20,629 bases of DNA from a virus: IMG/VR virus record IMGVR_UViG_3300044630_005584, positions 1-20,629 of that record; one strand, given 5' to 3'. The position numbers were made by a program, and so were the translations under genes. Below are positions 4,486-11,712 of this stretch, piece by piece (the first letter of the stretch is position 1; each line of letters opens with the position of its first letter). Below the pieces are notes generated by a model. That model had not been told where the DNA came from, made no database searches, and worked only from the letters and a program-made list of their open reading frames with translations.

Positions 4486-7084
4486 GGCACCATCTATTCC
4501 CAAATTAAATCGTAGAAACATTAAGTCTACGTTAATTAGTGGTGCCATTAAACCTGGTGTTGAATTAAAGAAAACAAAATTTAGTTTTATTAAACCTTTA
4601 GCAAAGTTAATTCCAGACTCTTTAATTCCAGATAAATCTGATGAGAATAAAAGAGAAGGTTTAGTAAAATATATACAGTCTAATTTTGGGATACAGAAAG
4701 TATTAGAACAATCTAATAAACTGTTATCTCAAATCAAAGAACAATTATCTTTAGATTTTCTTTCTAAAATTAGAGAAGAGAAAAAAGATCTAGAAGAGTC
4801 TAAAAAAAGAATTGCGGCAGAAAAGGTTAAAGATAAAGAAAAAAAATTAGAGAGTGGTGGTGTAAGAGGATTTTTAGGCAAAACTTTTAGTACACTTCTT
4901 GCTCCAGCAAAAAGTATTTTTCAGAAGTTAATTGATTTCTTTTCAATAATACTGACTGGAATTTTAGTTAATACTGCTTTTAAGTGGTTACAAAAACCAG
5001 AAAATCAAGAAAAACTTAAGCAGTTCTTCCAGTTTTTAAAAGATTATTGGAAAGAACTTTTAGTAGTTTTTGGTGCAATTAAGTTATTAGGATTAGTTAG
5101 AAAAGTTTTAAAGGTTGCGAATGCACTTAAAAGTCTTATAGATTTCTTCAAGAAAAAACCACCACAATTACCTTGTAAGTGCCCACCATCTCCTGCACAA
5201 AATGTAGATGATTGCTTACCTCTTAAGGATTGTATTGATAGTTTAGTCAAAAATCCTAGAAGAAGTGGACCGATGCTTGAGGCTCTTGCGAGTCTTATTA
5301 TATCAACTACTGCATTTGAAGGTATTAGGAGATTATTAAATCAAAAACCACAACAAACTCCAATACCAGCGCCGACACCATTATTACCAATATCACCAAC
5401 AACTCCAACTCCAAAACCAGCACAAAATCCAATAGTTCAACCATTACCTACACCATCCCCACCAGCACCTTCAGCACCCCCAGCACAAACACCAACAACT
5501 GCTGCTAATAAAAGAGTTCCTTTTACAAGAACACCTACTACAACACCTACTAAAACACCCACTTCTTCTGGAGCATTTAGATCTGGAATTCCTATGGGAA
5601 CTCGCTCTGGTTTATTTTCTATTCTTGGTGGATTTGCGCTTGGGCAGGTAGAACAAGAAAGAGTAAAAAATAAAGTATCACAATTACAGCAGTTAAAAAC
5701 ATCAAATCCTAAAGAGTATAAAAGGCAGTTAAATGAATTAAGAAATGAAGCTAAATTTCAAAAATATTTAATCAACCCAATTGCTGAAATTACTAGTGCT
5801 CCTTTTATTCCAACTGCAAAAATACTCAAAGCACTTGGTGAATTAAAAGAGGATGAAATACCAAAAAGTATTAATATTTTTAAAAAGGATCAAGATCAAT
5901 TAACTCCGGATTTAAACAAAGATGGGACTCCAGTAATATCTCAATCTAATGCATCTAAAGAAAATATAGAACGGATTATTAGGGAAAAAAATCCAACTTT
6001 TAATCAAAAACAAATAGTTAATGCCACAACAACTTCTTTAAGATTAATACAAAAAGGAGTTGCAGTTACCCAAGCTATTATTCAAGCAACTGCGGCAGTA
6101 GCATCTACTGCTGTTGAGCGTTCAAAAGGTGGAACAATCCCAAAAATTTCACTGTTTGCTGGAGGTGGAACTGTTGGAGGACCTGGTGCATTAGGAGTTG
6201 ATAGTGTTCCTGCTGCAATAGCATCTGGGGCAGGAAAACTTGCTAACTATGGAAAGGCACTACTCGCACCTGGTGAAGAAGTTATTAATACTCGTGCATC
6301 TATGCTTTTCAGACCGTTACTGAAAGACATTAATGATAATGCTGCTAGAATGTGGCAGAGTTTTACAAATGCGGTAAGAAGACAAGATGCTGTTAATTCA
6401 ATTAAGAGTGGTATAATTGAAGAACTGAATAAAATTTTAGAAGAATTCCGAACATTATTGGATAAAGAGTCCACTGAAATAAAAAGAAAAAAAAGAACTG
6501 GTGGAGCAACTGGAGGTGGAGTTTTTAGACCATCTCTTGGTGGAAGTAATCCAATTCAAAAAATTGATAAGGGAGTTGGTGGATTAATTAAAGATGTTGG
6601 TGGGATGATTGGTAGAAACCAAGGAAAACAAACTAGAATTCCTGGAGGTGGATTTGTTGGAGAGCAACTCGGGAGAAATGAAGCAGAAAGCAGATATGAA
6701 GACTTTAAAAATTCAATTAGAGAACTTATGAATAGATCTAGATCTAATATATCTAGACCAAATATTAATGTTCAAAATCCAATAAATTTGACACAAAATA
6801 TAGTTAATCCGGAAATTGAAAAAACTATACTAGGTAATCAGAATGTGTACGTTATTCCTGTACCAATTTCTAGAGAAACATCTAAATTGTCTGGATCTAA
6901 ATCTTCTGGTGGAAATATCAGCGTCATAAATCTTCCACCAAAAACACTTAATTTAAATAAACCTAAATCTAAACCATTACCCTCATCACCTTCAGGAACA
7001 ACAGTTCCTTCTATTTCTCCTATTGACCAAAGTAATGATTATGTGTTCACAACGCCTTCCATGTACGGTATTCTAGTAGTTTAG
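4463..7084 (+). CDS. Large virion protein, candidate tail tape measure (873 aa)
   Basis: No certain homolog is recognised, but several features fit a tape measure or tail-lumen protein. The N-terminus (1-135) is basic and helical, with a coiled-coil-like Lys/Glu stretch at about 95-130. Hydrophobic segments follow at about 155-180 (FFSIILTGILV) and 195-215 (LLVVFGAIKLLGLV). Cysteines at 238, 240, 251 and 257 form CxC-x10-C-x5-C. Residues about 293-375 are Pro/Thr-rich. At about 560-620 is a Gly-rich stretch with GGTVGG, VDSVPAA and LLAPGEEVINTRA, which resembles the GG-V-G-G-x-D-x-V-P-A...PGE-V motif common in tape measure proteins. It directly follows the gp26/gp51 chaperone pair, the usual tape measure position. 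The start is GTG at 4463, since no in-frame ATG occurs in the N-terminal region. T4 gp29 is about 590 aa. Confidence 0.62.
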   Translation: MEIDQVYKAPSIPKLNRRNIKSTLISGAIKPGVELKKTKFSFIKPLAKLIPDSLIPDKSDENKREGLVKYIQSNFGIQKVLEQSNKLLSQIKEQLSLDFLSKIREEKKDLEESKKRIAAEKVKDKEKKLESGGVRGFLGKTFSTLLAPAKSIFQKLIDFFSIILTGILVNTAFKWLQKPENQEKLKQFFQFLKDYWKELLVVFGAIKLLGLVRKVLKVANALKSLIDFFKKKPPQLPCKCPPSPAQNVDDCLPLKDCIDSLVKNPRRSGPMLEALASLIISTTAFEGIRRLLNQKPQQTPIPAPTPLLPISPTTPTPKPAQNPIVQPLPTPSPPAPSAPPAQTPTTAANKRVPFTRTPTTTPTKTPTSSGAFRSGIPMGTRSGLFSILGGFALGQVEQERVKNKVSQLQQLKTSNPKEYKRQLNELRNEAKFQKYLINPIAEITSAPFIPTAKILKALGELKEDEIPKSINIFKKDQDQLTPDLNKDGTPVISQSNASKENIERIIREKNPTFNQKQIVNATTTSLRLIQKGVAVTQAIIQATAAVASTAVERSKGGTIPKISLFAGGGTVGGPGALGVDSVPAAIASGAGKLANYGKALLAPGEEVINTRASMLFRPLLKDINDNAARMWQSFTNAVRRQDAVNSIKSGIIEELNKILEEFRTLLDKESTEIKRKKRTGGATGGGVFRPSLGGSNPIQKIDKGVGGLIKDVGGMIGRNQGKQTRIPGGGFVGEQLGRNEAESRYEDFKNSIRELMNRSRSNISRPNINVQNPINLTQNIVNPEIEKTILGNQNVYVIPVPISRETSKLSGSKSSGGNISVINLPPKTLNLNKPKSKPLPSSPSGTTVPSISPIDQSNDYVFTTPSMYGILVV
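5338..5570 (+). repeat. Pro/Thr/Ala-rich low-complexity segment within the tape measure candidate
   Basis: Codons for Pro, Thr, Ala and Ser dominate (runs of CCA, ACA and GCA), encoding PTP, PAP and SPP-type motifs at residues about 293-370. It looks like a flexible linker between the hydrophobic N-terminal module and the C-terminal half. No exact long DNA repeat is visible. Confidence 0.7.
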
Positions 7085-7090
7085 TAGATC

Positions 7091-9886
7091 ATGAAACTAA
7101 CAGAAACAAAACCAACAGAAAAATCATCAAAAAAATTAAAGTTAAGTATCTTTAACATTAAGAGTCTTTTGGTTTTTAATAAAAAGAAATTAGATAAAAT
7201 TAAAAAAGAAAAGAAAAAGTTTTCTTTATTTCAAATGAAGAAAAAGAAAGTTGAAGAGAAAGAAAATAAGATTGAGTCTCCACGCACTGTTGGGTCTACA
7301 TTAAAGAATATTGGCAAAGGTTTATTGGCAAAACCATTAAGTATTATTGACAAACTAAAAGAATTTTTTGGTATAATACTTTTAGGTGTTCTAGTTAATA
7401 ATTTACCTACTATAGTTAAAAAACTTCAAGATGTATTAGGTCAAATAAAGAAATTTTTTGATGATAATCCATGGATTGGTAAAGTTATAACATTTACTTT
7501 TGATATTATTGCCAAAGGAATGATGGGTATTTTGGATTTAACCAAAATTTTGATGCCTGTAATTGGTGGTTCATTTAAGTTTGCTCTTGATACAATTAAA
7601 ACTGCTGGAAAAGAAATTGGAAAAGCAATATCTATATTTGACCAATTAGATGCTGGTATTAGCGCAGTAATGAATGCTTTTGGATATAAACCACCAGCAA
7701 AAGCAGCACAGTCATATGCAAAAAGTAAAGGAAAATATTACTCAAGCACTACTGGAAAAACTTATGCAAATTATAAAAGTGCATTAAAAGACCCTAAAGT
7801 AAAGCAAGGTGCTCAACAACAAGCAACGCAGAAATCAAAAAAAATACGCCAAGTTCCAACAGCATCTGGAGGATCTTATAATCCTAATACTGGTTATACA
7901 TATAATCCAAATTTTAAAGATCCTGCACAGGCAGTTGGTGTTTTAGCACCAAAAGGTGGGGTAATGGGAACTATGATACCTGGTCAAAAAGATACTTGGA
8001 GAGAGTATGGACCAGGAGAAAATAAAAATATCTATAAACAAAATGTGCAGAGATATAGCACTGTAAATCAAGCACAAAAAGTACAAAAACTTTCTATTGG
8101 TGGAACAGTTAGAAACTTCTTTGGTGGAATGTTCGGATCTAGAAGAGGACTGGGAAATATACCACCACAAGAAGGAACTGGAAGAGGTGGTCCATCTGAT
8201 ATTAGAATGGCAACTAAAGATAGTGGACAATCTTATACAAGTCCTTATGCATCACCAGCAGGAACTGCCAAAGGAAGAAAGGCAAGAGAAACTGTAAATT
8301 ACTTTAAATTCTTTGAAAATAATGTTAAAAATGAAGAACGTAATTTAGTTGGCGAAGAAAAAAATCTTACCATGTTTAGTGAGTTCATGAAGAGTTATAG
8401 CAATCTTCTTGATATAAGAAAGAAATATGGTGATACAGATTTAAGTGTACCTCCAGGACCAGGAGGAACTTCTGGATTACCTGATGAAGCAATTTCAGTA
8501 AATGAAAATGAAGTAATTGGTAAAGTAGGAAGTACAGGACAGTCGACAGGACCTCATATACATTTGGAGGCTATGAGTTCTGATAAAAAAATTCCATTAT
8601 CATTAAGAAAAAATATATTTGTAAGTGGCAAAAGTTTAACTTCCAATAACTGGCCAATAAGTTCTCCTGTTGGTAATAGAATACACCCAATAACAGGAAA
8701 ACTAAAATTTCATGCTGGAGAAGATTGGCCTGCACCGTCTAATTCACAAATTACTTTACGTGGAGGAGTTAAATTTGTAAAATATATTCCAGAGGGATCT
8801 GATCCTAGATATTCTGGATATGGCAATGTCAGTGTTATACAGGATACTGATGGAAAACAATATTTTATGGGTCACTTGAATGCTGGTCCAACTAATCTTT
8901 CTGCATTAGTGCAGAGACAGCAACAACAATTGTCTAAAAAAATTCCTGGTGGAACTAATGCAGAAAAAGTTTGGAATTTCTTTAAAAGTAAAAAATATGA
9001 TGGAAAACCTTTAAGTGATTTTGCTGTTGCAGGTATTATGGGAAATGCCCAACAAGAAAGTGGATTTAATCCAACAATAGCACATTCCATGAAAGGAAAT
9101 GGTGGTAAGTTTATTGGAATATTCCAGTGGGGAAATAAAGGAAATGGTGATAGATGGGGAAATTTAAAGAAGTGGGCAAAGAATAATGGAGATTTAGATC
9201 CAGAAAGTATTGATACTCAATTAAAATTTACATGGGTTGAATTGGGTGGATCTTATGGTCATGTTCTCCCTAAACTACAAGCAGCAAGAACCCCAGAAGA
9301 AGCAGCAAAAGTTTGGTATGATGATTATGAAGCAGCATCACATGGTCTTTCTAATAGACAAAATTATGCAAAAGGATTTTACACAAGATATAAAGGTAAA
9401 GGCGGACAAAGTTCTGCTCCAGTTGCAGCACCATTAACAAAAACTCAACAACTTGAAAAAAATATTGTTGAAACTATGGTTGAAAAATATGGTACTAGAA
9501 GTATGACAGTTGGGGATAAAAATATTACTGTTGAAAAATCTGGAGATAAAAATATTTTAAAAATAACAACTGGTGGTATATTTGGTATAGGTGCTAGACA
9601 ATTGCAGTTAAATGAGACTTTATTAAATAATCTTTTATTTGAAATAAGAAAAAAAGCACAATCAGTCCAACCAGTTCAAACTCCACCACCATCGACCGAA
9701 GGTGCTGGAGCAAGAGGATATGGTGGAGCAAATGCAAGTAATGATTTAGTTATCGTAAAAGAAACATTAGTTGCCGTTGTTGAGAGTCCACCCGAAGTAA
9801 TTACTAATACGGTAAATAATTATGTTCCAATTTTGATTTCTCAAAATTCTTCTGCTTCAAGAAGTTTAAGATCTACACTTTCATAA
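7091..9886 (+). CDS. Hub-associated enzyme: permuted M23 peptidase plus tail lysozyme (931 aa)
   Basis: The N-terminus is extremely Lys-rich (1-70), then a hydrophobic segment at about 90-110 (FFGIILLGVLVNNLP) resembles the matching part of the preceding gene. At about 465-600 are all M23/LytM metallopeptidase motifs but in permuted order: VGSTGQSTGPHIHLE (His489, His491) comes first. Next comes NRIHPITG with HAGED (His541, Asp545), then GYGNVSVI and FMGHLN (His595). Residues about 623-770 fit a phage tail lysozyme domain: KVWNFFKSK, AGIMGNAQQESGF with probable catalytic Glu656, IGIFQWG, then helices ending in YTRYKG. Both domains would cut peptidoglycan during injection, taking the role the lysozyme domain of gp5 has in T4. 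The C-terminus (780-931) is unassigned. It lies just upstream of gp27-like and gp5-OB. It could alternatively be a second tape-measure-like protein. Confidence 0.78.
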   Translation: MKLTETKPTEKSSKKLKLSIFNIKSLLVFNKKKLDKIKKEKKKFSLFQMKKKKVEEKENKIESPRTVGSTLKNIGKGLLAKPLSIIDKLKEFFGIILLGVLVNNLPTIVKKLQDVLGQIKKFFDDNPWIGKVITFTFDIIAKGMMGILDLTKILMPVIGGSFKFALDTIKTAGKEIGKAISIFDQLDAGISAVMNAFGYKPPAKAAQSYAKSKGKYYSSTTGKTYANYKSALKDPKVKQGAQQQATQKSKKIRQVPTASGGSYNPNTGYTYNPNFKDPAQAVGVLAPKGGVMGTMIPGQKDTWREYGPGENKNIYKQNVQRYSTVNQAQKVQKLSIGGTVRNFFGGMFGSRRGLGNIPPQEGTGRGGPSDIRMATKDSGQSYTSPYASPAGTAKGRKARETVNYFKFFENNVKNEERNLVGEEKNLTMFSEFMKSYSNLLDIRKKYGDTDLSVPPGPGGTSGLPDEAISVNENEVIGKVGSTGQSTGPHIHLEAMSSDKKIPLSLRKNIFVSGKSLTSNNWPISSPVGNRIHPITGKLKFHAGEDWPAPSNSQITLRGGVKFVKYIPEGSDPRYSGYGNVSVIQDTDGKQYFMGHLNAGPTNLSALVQRQQQQLSKKIPGGTNAEKVWNFFKSKKYDGKPLSDFAVAGIMGNAQQESGFNPTIAHSMKGNGGKFIGIFQWGNKGNGDRWGNLKKWAKNNGDLDPESIDTQLKFTWVELGGSYGHVLPKLQAARTPEEAAKVWYDDYEAASHGLSNRQNYAKGFYTRYKGKGGQSSAPVAAPLTKTQQLEKNIVETMVEKYGTRSMTVGDKNITVEKSGDKNILKITTGGIFGIGARQLQLNETLLNNLLFEIRKKAQSVQPVQTPPPSTEGAGARGYGGANASNDLVIVKETLVAVVESPPEVITNTVNNYVPILISQNSSASRSLRSTLS

Positions 9887-9890
9887 AAAC

Positions 9891-11177
9891 ATGGCAAGTT
9901 TTTCAAGAGCATCTCAATATAAAGAAATTAAAATTACTAGAGATAATACTAGCATTTATATAGATTGGAAAACAGTCAATTTTTCCTACTATGAAAGTAT
10001 CTTTTCACCCATAGTTACTGCAAGTTTAACATATGTTGATACTGGAGATCTTGTTCGTTCAAATAAATCTGTAGACGTTCAGGAAAGAACTGGAACGTTA
10101 TTGGAAGCACTTCCCATTCAAGGTAGAGGAAAAGAAAAAATTTCTTTCAAAATAGAAAATGCTTCTGGTGAACTTGATTTTACTTCAGCACCGATGCTTG
10201 TTTCTGATCCAATACCTGTTTTTCAAGATGATACTAGAGAAAGTGTAAGATTAAATTTACTTTCAAAATATTCTACTATTAATGAAAACATAAATTTATA
10301 TAAAAAATATTATAACACAATTTCAAGTTCTGTTCAAAAAATTTTAACAGAAGAATTAAAAATACCAACTGAAAAATTAAAAATTGATGCAACTTCTAAT
10401 AGTTCTTCTATTAGTGGATCTGGGCAAAGACCATTTGATGTTATTATTAATGCTGCTACTAAATCTTTATCTTCTTCGGGAGGACCTGGATTTTTCTTCT
10501 GGGAAACTAGAGAGGGATTTCATTTCAAGTCAATAGATGACATGATATCTTCAGAGTCTGTTCAAACATATAATTATCATAATGTTGCCACAAGTAGTCT
10601 TGATGATCCAAACACAAATTATAGAATTTTAAATGAACCTAGTTATAAAAATAATTCAAATCTGTTAAATGATTTAAGAGTAGGTCTTTATAGATCTAAA
10701 AATGTATCTTTTGATTTTAGTACTTTTGAATATAAGCAAGAATTTCTTAATCTATCTAAAAGTGGATTTAAAACATTAGGAAATTATGCGGATTATTCAA
10801 ATACTTTTGATGAAAGTGAAAGTTTTACGAGAACCAACTTTTTTATACTGGATTCTGGTTTAACTAATCCTGGTATAACTACGTTTATTGATAATAACGA
10901 AAGGTTTTATCTTCCTCAATCCTTATCAAGATATAATTTACTTATGAGTCAAGTGCTAGATATTACTATTCCTTGTAATTTAAAATTAAAAGCTGGAGAT
11001 GTTATAACCTGCGAATTTAAAAAAAGATCTACTAGTGATTTAAGTTCTGGATCTATTGGTCAGCTTCAAAGTGGAAGATATATTATTACTCATTTGTGTC
11101 ATAATTTTACTCCAAAAAGATCATTTTCTTCATTACGAATAGTTCGTGATACACCTGGAATATATACAAATAAGTAA
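9891..11177 (+). CDS. 27: gp27-like baseplate hub subunit
   Basis: The 428-aa product fits the gp27/gpD-like hub family that forms the trimeric ring between the tail tube and the spike. Visible features are an N-terminal beta-rich start with YKEIKITRDN and DWKTVNFSYYESI. A central module then reads RPFDVIINAATKS, GGPGFFFWETREGFHFKSID, and a late module contains FKKRSTSDLSSG and SGRYIITHLCHNFTP. The phrase with PGFFFWETREGFHF is typical of these hub proteins, where it lies near the tube-like domain. T4 gp27 is about 391 aa. It starts 4 bp after the preceding stop and is followed by the gp5 OB-fold gene 10 bp later, the same partnership as gp27-gp5 in T4. No clear Shine-Dalgarno precedes the ATG at 9891, suggesting translational coupling. 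Confidence 0.8.
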   Translation: MASFSRASQYKEIKITRDNTSIYIDWKTVNFSYYESIFSPIVTASLTYVDTGDLVRSNKSVDVQERTGTLLEALPIQGRGKEKISFKIENASGELDFTSAPMLVSDPIPVFQDDTRESVRLNLLSKYSTINENINLYKKYYNTISSSVQKILTEELKIPTEKLKIDATSNSSSISGSGQRPFDVIINAATKSLSSSGGPGFFFWETREGFHFKSIDDMISSESVQTYNYHNVATSSLDDPNTNYRILNEPSYKNNSNLLNDLRVGLYRSKNVSFDFSTFEYKQEFLNLSKSGFKTLGNYADYSNTFDESESFTRTNFFILDSGLTNPGITTFIDNNERFYLPQSLSRYNLLMSQVLDITIPCNLKLKAGDVITCEFKKRSTSDLSSGSIGQLQSGRYIITHLCHNFTPKRSFSSLRIVRDTPGIYTNK

Positions 11178-11187
11178 ATAACTAAAA

Positions 11188-11694
11188 ATGTTTAATCCCG
11201 GATTTTTTGGTAAGTCGCCACCAAAATGGTTTATAGGACAAGTTCCTTTAGGACAAACCGTCAATAAAGATGATCCAAATGGTTGGGGTGATAGAGTAAA
11301 AGTTAGGATTGTTGGTTATCATCCTGCAGAAGGGAATAAACTTGCAGACAAAGACTTGGATTGGGCTCTTATATTAAGAACGACTAGTCATGGTTCTCTA
11401 AATAGAATGAGCACAGGTATAACTGGAGGAGAATGGGTTATTGGTATTTTTATTAATGCCGATTTACAGAAACCTTTACCTTTAATACTTGGAGTTCTTG
11501 GTAGAAGTGATTCAAAATATGAAATTACTTCTTCGGAAGCAGAGGCAAAACAAAGTTCCGAATTTAAAAAAACTTTAAATTGGTATGGATCTGTTGCTCC
11601 TCAATTGCACCATAGTTTAAGTGGAAAACAACCAGGAAAAAAAGCAGAGCAACAAAATAATTTAGTCATACCAAATAATTTTTTTAGAAAATAA
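11188..11694 (+). CDS. 5: gp5 N-terminal OB-fold hub protein, lacking lysozyme and beta-helix
   Basis: The 168-aa protein matches the OB-fold domain at the front of T4 gp5. KWFIGQVPLGQ is followed by WGDRVKVRIVGYHP, parallel to NWFVGVVEDR...LGRVRVRVVGLHP in T4. Next come LDWALILRTTSHGS, GITGGEWVIGIFI and LPLILGVLGRSD, like the T4 segment ending in GHFLDKWKTNGIVLGTYGG. This domain docks gp5 onto the gp27 trimer. T4 gp5 continues into a lysozyme and a triple beta-helix (575 aa in all). Here the protein stops after a basic, Gln/Lys-rich tail. The lysozyme appears to be relocated to the 931-aa gene and the spike to the 198-aa gene downstream. The stop is followed by AGAGG for the next gene. Confidence 0.82.
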   Translation: MFNPGFFGKSPPKWFIGQVPLGQTVNKDDPNGWGDRVKVRIVGYHPAEGNKLADKDLDWALILRTTSHGSLNRMSTGITGGEWVIGIFINADLQKPLPLILGVLGRSDSKYEITSSEAEAKQSSEFKKTLNWYGSVAPQLHHSLSGKQPGKKAEQQNNLVIPNNFFRK

Positions 11695-11699
11695 AGAGG
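11695..11699 (+). promoter_or_regulatory. Ribosome binding site before the 907-aa gene
   Basis: AGAGG just after the gp5-OB stop lies about 13 nt before the ATG at 11713. It is one of the few Shine-Dalgarno-like sites in this operon, and it supports the chosen start. Confidence 0.4.
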
Positions 11700-11712
11700 T
11701 CGTATAATTAAT

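Noticed and set aside
8097-8297. Short plus-strand ORF inside the 931-aa gene
   Set aside because: It lies in a shifted frame of a long well-supported gene, and no ribosome binding site or recognisable domain was seen.
11160-11190. AT-rich GTAAATAA before the gp5-OB gene as a further late promoter
   Set aside because: It departs from the CTAAATA form, overlaps the gp27-like stop, and the gene is only 10 bp downstream, too close for the leader seen at the other sites.
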